Shown here: in pieces, positions 21,847 to 30,235 of the stretch | Layout: the number at the start of each line of letters is the position of its first letter | Position numbering within the stretch: position 1 is the stretch's first letter | Source of the DNA: Syntrophorhabdus sp. PtaB.Bin047 | Lineage (GTDB): Bacteria; Desulfobacterota; Syntrophorhabdia; Syntrophorhabdales; Syntrophorhabdaceae | Length of the DNA stretch: 36,108 nucleotides | Direction: 5' to 3' | NCBI GenBank assembly: GCA_002067235.1 | Contig: MVQP01000020.1 | Location: 1-36,108, forward strand | Made by a program: the position numbers and the translations under genes | Notes under the pieces: generated by a model | What the model saw: only the letters and a program-made list of their open reading frames with translations | The model's database searches: none | Told to the model about the DNA's origin: nothing

Positions 21847-21863
21847 GTCGGAGGTTTTTGAAG

Positions 21864-22358
21864 ATGGAAGGTTTCCAGCGGATTGTTCACGGAATCGCGA
21901 AGGGCATGGGCATGATGTCGGCCCTGGTCCTCTTTGCAATGATGGCGGTGACGTGCCTTGACGTGGTGGGACGCTATTTCGGCCACCCCGTCCCGGGTAC
22001 ATACGACATGGTAGGGATCGGAGGGGGTGCGGTTCTTGCCCTGGGCCTTGCCATGTCGCATGTTGCAGGAATGAGAATCAGCATGAACTCTCTCTACAAA
22101 CGGCCCGAATTCCTCCGGCGGATGGTCAATGTTCTGGTATCCGTTCTCAGCGTGGGTACCCTGGCCCTGATAAGTTGGAGGTGTTTCAAGCTCGGCAATG
22201 ATCTCCTGAAGAGAGAAGTTGTTTCGGATACGATCCAGATTCCCCTGTACCCTTTTCTGTACCTGGCGGGTCTTGGGATGAGTGTTTATTGCATCGTCGT
22301 TCTTGTGGAGTTCCTGATGACGTTCCGGAAGGGGATTACGGACCAGGAAGGACGCTGA
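21864..22358 (+). CDS. dctQ: TRAP transporter small membrane subunit, DctQ family
   Basis: Small permease subunit, 164 residues, with four predicted membrane helices (about residues 15-35, 48-68, 90-110 and 128-150). The segment FAMMAVTCLDVVGRYFGHPVPG is the usual first-helix-to-loop pattern of DctQ proteins. ATG at 21864 lies nine bases after a GGAGG site. A TTG at 21858 would also be in frame but is only three bases from the site, so the ATG is preferred. It sits between dctP and dctM and completes the three-part transporter. Confidence 0.92.
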   Translation: MEGFQRIVHGIAKGMGMMSALVLFAMMAVTCLDVVGRYFGHPVPGTYDMVGIGGGAVLALGLAMSHVAGMRISMNSLYKRPEFLRRMVNVLVSVLSVGTLALISWRCFKLGNDLLKREVVSDTIQIPLYPFLYLAGLGMSVYCIVVLVEFLMTFRKGITDQEGR

Positions 22359-22408
22359 CCATGGAGCATCCAGCTTGAGCAAGACTTGACGTTGGGAGGA
22401 TAGTTCAC

Positions 22409-23710
22409 ATGTCTGTTTTGGTCATCACCGTTCTGACGCTTGCCATGTTGTTCCTGCTCTTCACTACCGGGATGAGCATTGGCATTGCGATGGCATTTGC
22501 CGGTTTCATAGGATTCAGCCTGCTGGTGGGTGTGGATGCGGCACTCGGCCTGATAGCCGTCGACATTTATACTGTCTTTTCCTCTTACGGCCTGACGGTC
22601 ATCATCCTCTTTACCCTGATGGGCCAGATCGCGGTCCGTGCCGGAATAGCGAGGGATGTCTATGACTGCACATACAAGTGGGCAGGACATCTGCCCGGCG
22701 GACTTGCACTGGGGACCATCGTTGCCGGTGCCTTGTTCAAGGCGGTGTGCGGATCAGGTACTGCGACAACAGCCATGTTCGCCGGGATCTCTCTGCCCGA
22801 AATGGATCGGTACGGGTATGACAAAAGGCTCTCCACGGGCGTCGTCGCTACCCTGGGGACGGTAGGCGGGCTGATACCCCCCAGTCAGACCCTTATCCTC
22901 TACGGACTCATTACAGGGACGTCGCTCGGTCAACTGTTCCTCGCGGGAATAATCCCGGGGATCGTGCTGGCCTTTTCTTTCGTTGTGACCCTTTATGTCT
23001 GGTGTTCCATAAATCCCACCCTTGGACCTCGAGGGGACAGGTCGACCTGGAAGGCGAGATTTCTTTCACTTCCTTCCGTGGGATGGATCGTAGCGATCTT
23101 TGTCGGTGTTTTCGGGGGCCTCATGGCGGGGCTCTTCACACCCACGGAAGCGGGCAGCATCGGTTCGGCTGCCGTGCTCATATTGTCACTGGTGAAGGGC
23201 AGCATCAACTGGAAGGGCACGGTGCGGGCATTGACGGAGAGTGCCTACATGGCCTGCATGATGCTCTTCCTGCTCGCAGGCGCCACCATCCTCGGTCATT
23301 TCTTTGCCGTGACCAGGGCGCCCAACATGGTAAGCGACTTCCTCGGAACCCTCAATCTGAACCCCTACGTGGTGATCGGCATGATATGCGCCATCTACCT
23401 GATCGGAGGGGAGTTCATCGATGACCTGGCATTCTTCATGCTCGCCACGCCGATCTTTCTGCCCGTGGTCCAGAACCTGGGTTTCGATCTCATCTGGTTT
23501 GGCATCGTCATTACTGCGACCCTGATGATAGGCGTGGTCATTCCCCCTCTGGCAATGCTGGTCTTCCTGGTGGCTGGGATTGCGAAGGTGCCCATGGGTA
23601 CAGTGTATAAAGGCATCTATCCTTTTCTTGCAGCCATGGCGATATGCGTGCTGCTTTTCATGTTCTTTCCCCAGATCTCGCTATGGCTGCCGAACCTCTT
23701 GATGAAATAG
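22409..23710 (+). CDS. dctM: TRAP transporter large permease subunit, DctM family
   Basis: Large transport subunit that couples substrate uptake to an ion gradient, 433 residues with about 12 hydrophobic segments. Typical DctM elements are ALFKAVCGSGTATTAMFAGI (about residues 108-127), VGGLIPPSQTLILYG (about 151-165), GLFTPTEAGSIGS (about 243-255) and VIPPLAMLVFLVAGIA (about 378-393). ATG at 22409 is preceded by GGGAGGA. It closes the transporter operon; the GntR gene starts 92 bases downstream and may have its own promoter. Confidence 0.95.
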   Translation: MSVLVITVLTLAMLFLLFTTGMSIGIAMAFAGFIGFSLLVGVDAALGLIAVDIYTVFSSYGLTVIILFTLMGQIAVRAGIARDVYDCTYKWAGHLPGGLALGTIVAGALFKAVCGSGTATTAMFAGISLPEMDRYGYDKRLSTGVVATLGTVGGLIPPSQTLILYGLITGTSLGQLFLAGIIPGIVLAFSFVVTLYVWCSINPTLGPRGDRSTWKARFLSLPSVGWIVAIFVGVFGGLMAGLFTPTEAGSIGSAAVLILSLVKGSINWKGTVRALTESAYMACMMLFLLAGATILGHFFAVTRAPNMVSDFLGTLNLNPYVVIGMICAIYLIGGEFIDDLAFFMLATPIFLPVVQNLGFDLIWFGIVITATLMIGVVIPPLAMLVFLVAGIAKVPMGTVYKGIYPFLAAMAICVLLFMFFPQISLWLPNLLMK

Positions 23711-23775
23711 GAGGTGACACGCAATGAATGTTGTATCAAGGCGAGATAAATGTCGAAATATCGTGACACAGGTGT

Positions 23776-23781
23776 TATAAT
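23776..23781 (+). promoter_or_regulatory. possible -10 box before the GntR gene
   Basis: A perfect TATAAT lies 21 bases upstream of the GntR ATG, but no convincing -35 box is found at the usual distance. GTGACAC occurs twice in this spacer (23714-23720 and 23763-23769). No ATTGGT-N3-ACCAAT site is seen here, so autoregulation through the same operator is not supported. Confidence 0.35.
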
Positions 23782-23802
23782 GGCACAAAAAAACGGAGCA
23801 GA

Positions 23803-24510
23803 ATGAAAGAAGATATCGCAAAGCTTCTGAGCCCGCCGAGAAAGGCAAAGCTTCACGAATCCATCGTCACGCAGCTCAAAGGACTTATTCATACCAGGAA
23901 GCTTGAGGTGGAGGATAAGCTGCCTTCCGAAAGGGAGCTGGCGAGTCTCTTCGGGGTAAGCAGGGTGGTGGTCAGGGAGTCAATCCAATCCCTGGAACAG
24001 GCGGGGCTTATCGAGATCAGGACGGGTCCCGCAGGCGGGGCCTTCGTCGTAAGGGAACTGCACAAGCCTCTCTTTCACGCGGCATCCGACATGTTTCACA
24101 GCGGTGAGCTCACGCTGCAGTACTTTTACGAGGCGCGCCGGGGCATCGAAAGCGCCATCGTGCAGCTGGCCGTGGAAAAGGCGACGCCGGAAGACATCGA
24201 GCGACTCAGGATGATCAACAAGGTCCTTCTTTCCGAGATCAAAGACAGGGCAAAGCTTCGTAAGAACAACAGCGCTTTTCACATTGCTGTTGGAGATATT
24301 GCAGGCAATCCTCTACTGAGTCTTATGCTCAAATCCATCCTGGATCTCCTCGACGTTGTATTGCCGAAGTCCGCTCAGTCCGAGAGGTATATCCAGGATA
24401 CTTACCGTCGTCATGAGCTGATCATAGAGGCAATGGAGAGGAAGGACGCTGCCCGTTGCGTTGAACTCATTGCCGTCGACACCGAGCATACCACGCGATT
24501 GAAGACCTGA
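23803..24510 (+). CDS. GntR-family transcriptional regulator, FadR (FCD) subfamily
   Basis: A 235-residue repressor-type regulator. The N-terminal winged helix-turn-helix (about residues 15-85) includes LPSERELASLFGVSRVVVRE and the wing GLIEIRTGPAGGAFV. The helical FCD ligand domain (about 100-230) has NSAFHIAVGDIAGNPLL and RRHELIIEAME with His residues that bind metal in related proteins. FCD regulators usually respond to organic acids. It lies between the TRAP operon and the flavoprotein operon, and both promoters carry GntR-type palindromes, so it is the likely regulator of both. ATG at 23803 has a CGGAG site. Confidence 0.93.
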   Translation: MKEDIAKLLSPPRKAKLHESIVTQLKGLIHTRKLEVEDKLPSERELASLFGVSRVVVRESIQSLEQAGLIEIRTGPAGGAFVVRELHKPLFHAASDMFHSGELTLQYFYEARRGIESAIVQLAVEKATPEDIERLRMINKVLLSEIKDRAKLRKNNSAFHIAVGDIAGNPLLSLMLKSILDLLDVVLPKSAQSERYIQDTYRRHELIIEAMERKDAARCVELIAVDTEHTTRLKT

Positions 24511-24672
24511 GGCTAACCTCCCACCGTCCGTCATCGCTGTCCCTCCCTATCGATGCACCGTTAATTCTCCCATGAATACCACGGAGGTTCCGTACATTTC
24601 GCACGTTTCGTCGGGCATGGCCGGAGGGCATCGCCCACGCGGGTTGCCGGTACGATTTTCTGCAAATATCTC
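24511..24672. other. spacer after the GntR gene
   Basis: No gene is supported in these 162 bases. AACCTCC (24515-24521) and GGAGGTT (24583-24589) form a distant inverted pair, and a loose 9-base repetition (GTACATTTC, GCACGTTTC) lies near 24592-24609. No T-tract terminator was found. Confidence 0.45.
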
Positions 24673-24702
24673 TTGACAAGGACAACGAGTATGGTCGATA
24701 AT
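24673..24702 (+). promoter_or_regulatory. promoter of the flavoprotein operon
   Basis: A perfect -35 box TTGACA (24673-24678) and a -10 box GATAAT (24697-24702) are separated by 18 bases. The start would be near 24709, inside the palindrome at 24706-24730. The architecture mirrors the dctP promoter (TTGACA, -10 box, palindrome over the start). Confidence 0.65.
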
Positions 24703-24705
24703 GAT

Positions 24706-24730
24706 GTATGGACTATTGGTTAGACCATAC
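24706..24730. promoter_or_regulatory. candidate GntR operator at the flavoprotein promoter
   Basis: The arms GTATGGACTA (24706-24715) and TAGACCATAC (24721-24730) are inverted repeats with one mismatch around five bases. Inside is TGGT-TAG-ACCA (24717-24727), the GntR/FadR core. A further half-site GTATGGTC lies at 24689-24696, overlapping the spacer end of the promoter. The site contains the TTAGACCATA 10-mer also found before dctP. Confidence 0.65.
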
Positions 24731-24760
24731 TAAAAAAGGACACAAGCTGTCACCCGGGAA

Positions 24761-24800
24761 GATCGCATGCCTGGAAGAAGGATGTCCTGCATGCGTGATC
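24761..24800 (+). promoter_or_regulatory. hairpin in the leader of the flavoprotein operon
   Basis: GATCGCATGC (24761-24770) can pair with GCATGC (24789-24794) plus GATC (24797-24800), leaving two bulged bases and an 18-base loop. It lies between the promoter and the start codon. It might affect mRNA stability or translation; there is no T-tract. Confidence 0.4.
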
Positions 24801-24843
24801 GCGGGGAGCAAAGATGGACCATGAAGATTCGGAAGGAGGCAGC

Positions 24844-26832
24844 ATGAACTGGGAAGATGCGGTAAGGCGAACGGGTCAGGTGATCGAATGGCCCTATCCT
24901 GTCAGGTATGATAAACAGAACGATATCGACGTGGACGTTGTTGTGCTCGGCGGTGGACCGGGCGGGTGTATGGCCGCCATAAGCGCCGCAAAAAAAGGAT
25001 TGAAGGTCGCTCTTCTCGATAAGGCCTATCCCAAGAGGTCCGGCGGCGGGTCCGGTTTCGACCACTGGCTCAACACGCCGAACCCTGCATCGAAGGTCAC
25101 TCCCGAGGACTGTGTGGAATGGGAGAGGGTCACCTTCAAGGGGTACTCCAATTCCCTCTCCCGGTACATCGCGGCAAGAGAGGCATACGACACCCTTCTC
25201 GAGATAGAGAAGATGGGTGCGAAGGTGCGGGACCTCGACGACAAGTTCAAGGGAGCTCCCTTCAGGGATGAGAAGACCAAGTTCGTATACTGCTACGACT
25301 ACGAGAACCGGTTCCAGTTCCGTGTCTGGGGCGCCACCTTCAAGCCGGCCATCTTCAACGAATGCCTGCAGCAGGGCGTGCAGGTCTTCGACAGGGTCGT
25401 GGCCACAAGCCTATTGACGGAGGGAGGGAAACAGGGCGCCCGCGTTGTCGGCGCCACGGCCATCAATATGCGGACCGGTGAGTTCTACGTTTTCAGGGCA
25501 AAGGCCACGATAAACGCCATGTCCTGCCACCAGGGAAGCTGGCGGTTCTCGACGGAGTCCATAGGCCTCGACACGTTCAAGCCGAATATAACTGGCGATG
25601 GGCCCGCCATCATGTGGAGGGCAGGTGTGGAGCTTGCCCAGATGGAGAGGAGCAGGGCCGCCATGCCGCCGGGATACGAGTATCCTTCCTACGGGACGGG
25701 CAACTGGTGGAACACATGGCACCCGGCAACGATTGTGGACGCGAACGGCAAGGAGGTCCCCTACGTGGATTCCGACGGCAACGTGGTGCCCGTGGAGAAG
25801 CGCTGCATTCCGAGGCCGGGACAGAAGTTCATAGCCGAGCGGTCCCGGGACCCTCTCTACGCCAAGCCGACGATGCCTGCGGACCTTGCGGACCGCATCA
25901 GGAAAGGAGAGTTCGTCCTTCCCCTGTACGCCGACCTTGCGGGGATGCCCTGGTATGAAAGAGATGCGATATGGGGCCTCATGGTCGGGAACGAGGGGCG
26001 GACGAAGATCCCCGTCATCATCAACTACGAGGCGGCGGGGTTCAATTCCCACCGCGACATGCTTCAGAACTACTTCACCTTGAGCGGCGAGCCTTACCCC
26101 AGCATGGACAGCACCATGGCCCTCGGCCCGTATCGCATGGAGGCCTTCGGCAACGGCGGAGAGGTGGTGGTCGACTGGGACTTGAGGACGAACCTCGAGG
26201 GTCTCTATGCCGTCGGCGACGCCATACTGGCGGGGAACTACTGGTACCACGCCTGCGCCACGGGAAGGTACGCGGGCAGGAAGGCGGCCGAATACGCGAT
26301 GAAGCTCGAAGGCCCCCCCGCCATCGACGCGGCCCAGGTTGAGCGCGAGCGGGAAAGGGTCTATGCCCCCACGAAGAGGAAACCCGGCAAGGACTGGGTC
26401 GACTGGAAGGAACTGCGGTTCGTCGGCGCCCGGGCCATGCAGAACTACTGCGGGGCCGTCAGGAACGAAGGGATGATGAAGACGGGTCTGAAATGGATCG
26501 GGGACATCAAGAACGAGCACTACCCCGAGACGTATGCAAGCAACCCGCACATACTTCTGCGTGTTCTGGAGACATACAATATCCTGACCGTCGATGAGAT
26601 CATACTTCAGGCCTGCATGGCCAGGAAGGCGAGCAGCGAAGTCCTCGGGCACTTCCGTCAGGACTACCCCGAGATGGACCCCCCCGAGTGGCACAAATGG
26701 GTCACCATCAAGCAGGTCGACGGGGCAACGAGGACCGGCGACCTCGCACTCGATTTCCAGGGCGACCTCGCCGGGAACTATGAAGCGCACAACCCGACCT
26801 ACAGGGGCTTTCTGAAAAAGAAGAAAGCGTGA
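24844..26832 (+). CDS. AprA/fumarate-reductase-like FAD-binding oxidoreductase
   Basis: A 662-residue flavoprotein of the fumarate reductase/succinate dehydrogenase/adenylylsulfate reductase alpha family. The N-terminal FAD motif is VVVLGGGPGGCMAA (GGGPGG at 36-41), followed by KRSGGGSG (64-71), TGDG near 250 and a second FAD contact GLYAVGDAILAG near 450. Length and layout resemble AprA, and an AprB-like ferredoxin follows. No membrane anchor or signal peptide is present. The usual fumarate-site HPT motif after TGDG is not seen, so the substrate is uncertain. The start at 24844 is chosen for its GGAAGGAGG site; ATG at 24814 is weaker. Probably an organic-acid oxidoreductase linked to the TRAP uptake system. 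Confidence 0.87.
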   Translation: MNWEDAVRRTGQVIEWPYPVRYDKQNDIDVDVVVLGGGPGGCMAAISAAKKGLKVALLDKAYPKRSGGGSGFDHWLNTPNPASKVTPEDCVEWERVTFKGYSNSLSRYIAAREAYDTLLEIEKMGAKVRDLDDKFKGAPFRDEKTKFVYCYDYENRFQFRVWGATFKPAIFNECLQQGVQVFDRVVATSLLTEGGKQGARVVGATAINMRTGEFYVFRAKATINAMSCHQGSWRFSTESIGLDTFKPNITGDGPAIMWRAGVELAQMERSRAAMPPGYEYPSYGTGNWWNTWHPATIVDANGKEVPYVDSDGNVVPVEKRCIPRPGQKFIAERSRDPLYAKPTMPADLADRIRKGEFVLPLYADLAGMPWYERDAIWGLMVGNEGRTKIPVIINYEAAGFNSHRDMLQNYFTLSGEPYPSMDSTMALGPYRMEAFGNGGEVVVDWDLRTNLEGLYAVGDAILAGNYWYHACATGRYAGRKAAEYAMKLEGPPAIDAAQVERERERVYAPTKRKPGKDWVDWKELRFVGARAMQNYCGAVRNEGMMKTGLKWIGDIKNEHYPETYASNPHILLRVLETYNILTVDEIILQACMARKASSEVLGHFRQDYPEMDPPEWHKWVTIKQVDGATRTGDLALDFQGDLAGNYEAHNPTYRGFLKKKKA

Positions 26833-26852
26833 AGAGCGAGGAGGCAAGGAGA

Positions 26853-27173
26853 ATGAACGAAGAGAGATTGAAAAAGGACGGCAAAGGGGAAAAGTGCTAC
26901 GCCTTTCCCAACAAACCGACTCCCAGCATGCCTGTGGTGATCGACGAAGAGCGATGCACGGGATGCAACAAGTGCGTCACCATATGCACGACGGACGTGC
27001 TTGTCGCCAATCCCGAGAAGGGCAAGCCGCCGATCATCATGTACCCCGAGGAGTGCTGGTTTGCGGCTTGCTGCGTCGGTGAGTGCCCCGAGGGATGTCT
27101 CACCATGCGGCATCCCCTCATGATGAGGGTGCATTTCAAGAACAAGGAGACCGGGGAGATCAAGCGGACCTGA
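26853..27173 (+). CDS. AprB-like ferredoxin with a non-canonical second cluster motif
   Basis: A 106-residue ferredoxin. Cluster motif 1 is complete (Cys35, 38, 41, 45, though Thr rather than Pro follows). In motif 2 the order is Cys68-Trp-Phe-Ala71-Ala-Cys73-Cys74-x3-Cys78-Pro: the usual second ligand at position 71 is Ala, while an extra Cys73 and Cys82 are nearby. The EECW...CP.G.LTMR.P pattern and the tail VHFKNKETGEIKR resemble AprB, the electron-transfer partner of AprA. ATG at 26853 lies eight bases after GAGGAGG; a GTG at 26829 overlapping the upstream stop is the alternative. It should accept or donate electrons for the flavoprotein. Confidence 0.88.
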   Translation: MNEERLKKDGKGEKCYAFPNKPTPSMPVVIDEERCTGCNKCVTICTTDVLVANPEKGKPPIIMYPEECWFAACCVGECPEGCLTMRHPLMMRVHFKNKETGEIKRT

Positions 27174-27211
27174 TGCCGGGATGGTCCGAGAGTTCCTGAA
27201 GGGAGGATGCC

Positions 27212-27481
27212 ATGGCCATAACGATGGATGAGGCCAGAGAGATCGTTGAATCGGTGTTCGACTTCGACCATGTGGGCGATGCGATGTTCGCCGTGAGAGG
27301 GGACCTCGACTCGAAAGAGGCGCAGGAAAAGCTCGCGAAGGAGATCGTAGAATGTGCCGCGGAGGAGCTCGATGACAGCTCGCCGGAAGACGCCGACATC
27401 ATAGCGGCAGCGGCGAAAGAGCGCGTGGAAAAGTTTGTAAAGGGTTCGAAGTTCTCACAGTCCGGCTGCAGCGGGCTTTAA
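27212..27481 (+). CDS. small acidic helical protein of unknown function
   Basis: An 89-residue protein that I do not recognise. It is rich in Glu, Asp and Ala and should be mostly helical. It has two cysteines, Cys48 and Cys86, the latter in a short tail SQSGCSGL. There is no signal peptide or membrane helix. ATG at 27212 follows a strong GGGAGGAT site 38 bases after the ferredoxin stop, and the next gene begins 37 bases later. It is therefore a real member of the redox operon; an accessory or scaffold role is only a guess. Confidence 0.78.
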   Translation: MAITMDEAREIVESVFDFDHVGDAMFAVRGDLDSKEAQEKLAKEIVECAAEELDDSSPEDADIIAAAAKERVEKFVKGSKFSQSGCSGL

Positions 27482-27518
27482 GATCGCACGCGGCCTGCAC
27501 CGAAGCGGAGACAACACG

Positions 27519-30224
27519 ATGGAGAATGGGATCAAGAAAAGTCTGATCGACCTTTTCGGCGAAAGGGTGGCCTTCCACCGCACGGAGCGCCTGCTCTACT
27601 CGAGCGACCTTGCCTCATTGCCGAAGATGGTGACCGGTCTCATTCAGACCTTGCCCGACGCGGTCGTCCTCGTCCGGACCCGTGAGGAGCTGGGCGGCCT
27701 CATCGACCTTGCCGTCAGGAGCAGGGTCCCTCTTGTCCCGAGAGGGGCCGGAACGGCTGGCTATGGCGGTGCTGTGCCCGCGAAAGGAGGGATCGTCGTC
27801 GATTTCTCGATGATGAACAGGGTCCTCGATGTCGATGAGGAGGGAAAGAAGGCTGTCGTGGAGCCCGGTGTCGTGTGGAACGACCTGGAGTCCCATTTGA
27901 GGTCGGAGGGCCTCGCGCTGAGGGTCTACCCGGGCAGCGCCCTGAGCGCCACCGTGGGCGGCTGGCTCGCGAACGGCGGCGGTGTCGGCATAGGAGGTTT
28001 TGAGTACGGCTTCCTGAGGGACAGCGTGGTTGAGGTCGAGGTCCTGACCCCCGGCGGCGCGTTCCTGATGGAAGGGGATGACCTGGACCTCATCGAGGGC
28101 ATGGCGGGGACGACGGGACTCGTCACGCGGGTGACGCTCAAGGTGCGGGAAGGTATGCCGGACGTTCCGGTGGTCGCGGCCTTTCCCGCTCTCAAGGGGC
28201 TCGCGGAGAGCTTCAGGATGGTCCGCGAGCAGCGGCTGCCGTTCTGGGAGGTCGGGTACAAGGACAGGCTGAACGTTCAGATGACCCACGAGGCGATGGA
28301 AAAGCAGGCGAACAAAGGTCCCGTGTGCCACGAGGTCCATGCCGTGGCGTTTCCTCCCGGCAGGTACCTTGCGACCTATGTTTACCCCGAGGACCGCGAG
28401 GGCGCCGTGAGACCTCACCTGGAACGCATTGTGGCTGCTGCCGGCGGAGAGGTGCTCGGTGCCGTCGAGGCCGGGTACGAATGGTCTGAGAGGTTTTACG
28501 GCATGCGTCTCAAGGCCCTGGGTCCATCGATCATACCCTCCGAGGTCATAGTCCCTACGGACAAGCTGCAGGAGTTCGCGGAAAAGGCGGGGAAGAAGAT
28601 AGAGGGCCTTGCGTTCAACGGGACGCTGGTGAATGGCGGCGCCGAGAGCGCTTTTCTGGGCTACCGGCTCGACGATGAGAGGCGCGCGGGCTATGCGCTG
28701 GCCTTCGTGAACAGTCTCATTCCCGTGAAGATAGCGAAGAAGCTCGGTGGCAGGCCCTACACGACGGGGATGATGCTGTCCGGTTTCGCGGCCGACATCC
28801 TGGGAAAGGAGCGCCTCGAGAAGGCATACCTTTTCAAAAGAAAGGTCGACCCCGAAGGTGTCCTCAACCCCGGCAAGGTTTTCCCACCATCCCTCGATAG
28901 CACCTCGCCGGCCAGGATGGTGAAGCTCATGACCTCTCTGGCGACGAAACAGATCGGGGCCATCAGGGCGATCGATGCCCTTGTCGGCGGCAGGGCGAAG
29001 GGTATGACGGCGGGAGGGAACACGCCGCTTGAGAGGATGCCCTTCGGCAAGGAGGCGGTCTGGGATGCTCTGGCCTGTGCCAATTGCGGGTATTGCCGCG
29101 GCAATTGCACGGAGTTCAAGTCCATAGGCTGGGAGAGTTCCTCGCCAAGGGGCAAGTTCCACTTTCTCAGGGAGTACCTGAAGGACAACGCCGGCTTCGA
29201 CCAGCGCATGGCGGAGATGTTCTTCGTTTGCAGCACGTGCCGGCGCTGCAACGGAACGTGCCAGGTCATGTCGTCCATAGATGAACACTGGAGTCTGACC
29301 TTGCGGCCGCTCCTGTGGCGGCAGGGTTTCAATCCTCCGAGAGTGCACCAGGGAAACGCGCACAACATTATGGTATCTCACAACCCTGGTGCCATCTCGC
29401 AGGATGAGCGCACGGCGTGGATGACCCCGGACCTCAGGCGTTCAGAGGAAGGTGAGATCGGCTATTTCGCCGGCTGCAGCGCTTCCTACAGTGCGAGCAC
29501 GAGGAACCTTGCCGTGAACGCGGTGCGGCTCCTCAACAAGGGAGGCATAGAACCCGTGTATCTCGGGACCGAGGAGTGGTGCTGCGGCGGATCGATGTTC
29601 ATCGCCGGCTGTCTCGACGACGCCCTGGAGACGGTGGGGCACAATATCGATGAGCTGAACAGGCGCGGTGTCAAGACGCTCGTCACCTCCTGTTCCGGCT
29701 GCTGGCTTCACCTCGCCCACTTTTACCCGGTCCTGGCAAAGCGGCTCGGCAAGCCCTTCGATATCGCCGTCAAGCATGTCACGCAGATTGTAAGCGGTCT
29801 CATCGACGAGGGTCACCTCACGTGCAAGTTCCCGGTGGATCTCGCGGTGACATACCACGACCCCTGCCACATAGGTCGCGGAGGCGGGATCTACGAGGAA
29901 CCGCGGCGGATCCTGAAGGCCATACCAGGTCTCGACCTCATCGAGATGTCGGCGATCAGGGAAGACGCTTCCTGCTGCGGGCGCCACGTCATGCGCTATC
30001 CCCGGCTCGGCATGTCCATCAACGAGAACAGGCTGAACGAGGTGAAGGCCACGGGGGCATCCGTCCTCGTCGGCGCCTGCCCGACGTGCGAGACGAACTT
30101 CCGCCTGGGCATCGGCGAGACCGGTGATGATATTGAGGTGTTCGACATAACGGACCTTGTCTGTCACAGCGTGGGGCTGCCGACGCTCGTCATGACGAGG
30201 TTCATGAACCTCGGAGTGATGTAG
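27519..30224 (+). CDS. FAD-linked oxidase / 4Fe-4S / double CCG-domain fusion (GlcD-GlcF-like)
   Basis: A 901-residue three-part protein. Residues 1-455 are a PCMH-type FAD oxidase domain (PRGAGTAGYGGAVPAKGGIV, NGGGVGIGGFEYG, ending VLNPGKVFP). Residues about 519-580 hold two cluster motifs, CANCGYCRGNC and CSTCRRCNGTC. The C-terminal part has two CCG domains (FAGCSAS...CCGG...CSGC and HDPCH...CCGR...CPTC) as in GlcF and HdrB. Such fusions oxidise 2-hydroxyacids such as lactate or glycolate, or pass electrons to a quinone or Hdr system. Here the usual HxGDGNxH and GEHGxG motifs of the oxidase domain are absent, so the reaction is open. The fifth-from-last operon position next to AprAB-like genes suggests an electron relay. 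Confidence 0.9.
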   Translation: MENGIKKSLIDLFGERVAFHRTERLLYSSDLASLPKMVTGLIQTLPDAVVLVRTREELGGLIDLAVRSRVPLVPRGAGTAGYGGAVPAKGGIVVDFSMMNRVLDVDEEGKKAVVEPGVVWNDLESHLRSEGLALRVYPGSALSATVGGWLANGGGVGIGGFEYGFLRDSVVEVEVLTPGGAFLMEGDDLDLIEGMAGTTGLVTRVTLKVREGMPDVPVVAAFPALKGLAESFRMVREQRLPFWEVGYKDRLNVQMTHEAMEKQANKGPVCHEVHAVAFPPGRYLATYVYPEDREGAVRPHLERIVAAAGGEVLGAVEAGYEWSERFYGMRLKALGPSIIPSEVIVPTDKLQEFAEKAGKKIEGLAFNGTLVNGGAESAFLGYRLDDERRAGYALAFVNSLIPVKIAKKLGGRPYTTGMMLSGFAADILGKERLEKAYLFKRKVDPEGVLNPGKVFPPSLDSTSPARMVKLMTSLATKQIGAIRAIDALVGGRAKGMTAGGNTPLERMPFGKEAVWDALACANCGYCRGNCTEFKSIGWESSSPRGKFHFLREYLKDNAGFDQRMAEMFFVCSTCRRCNGTCQVMSSIDEHWSLTLRPLLWRQGFNPPRVHQGNAHNIMVSHNPGAISQDERTAWMTPDLRRSEEGEIGYFAGCSASYSASTRNLAVNAVRLLNKGGIEPVYLGTEEWCCGGSMFIAGCLDDALETVGHNIDELNRRGVKTLVTSCSGCWLHLAHFYPVLAKRLGKPFDIAVKHVTQIVSGLIDEGHLTCKFPVDLAVTYHDPCHIGRGGGIYEEPRRILKAIPGLDLIEMSAIREDASCCGRHVMRYPRLGMSINENRLNEVKATGASVLVGACPTCETNFRLGIGETGDDIEVFDITDLVCHSVGLPTLVMTRFMNLGVM

Positions 30225-30235
30225 GGAGGCATGAC

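Noticed and set aside
25411..26847. 478-codon minus-strand open frame over the AprA-like gene
   Set aside because: Shadow frame produced by codon bias; the plus-strand flavoprotein is well supported.
27615..29381. 588-codon minus-strand open frame inside the FAD/FeS fusion gene
   Set aside because: The plus strand encodes clear FAD, cluster and CCG motifs; the antisense product is Arg/His/Pro-rich and matches nothing.
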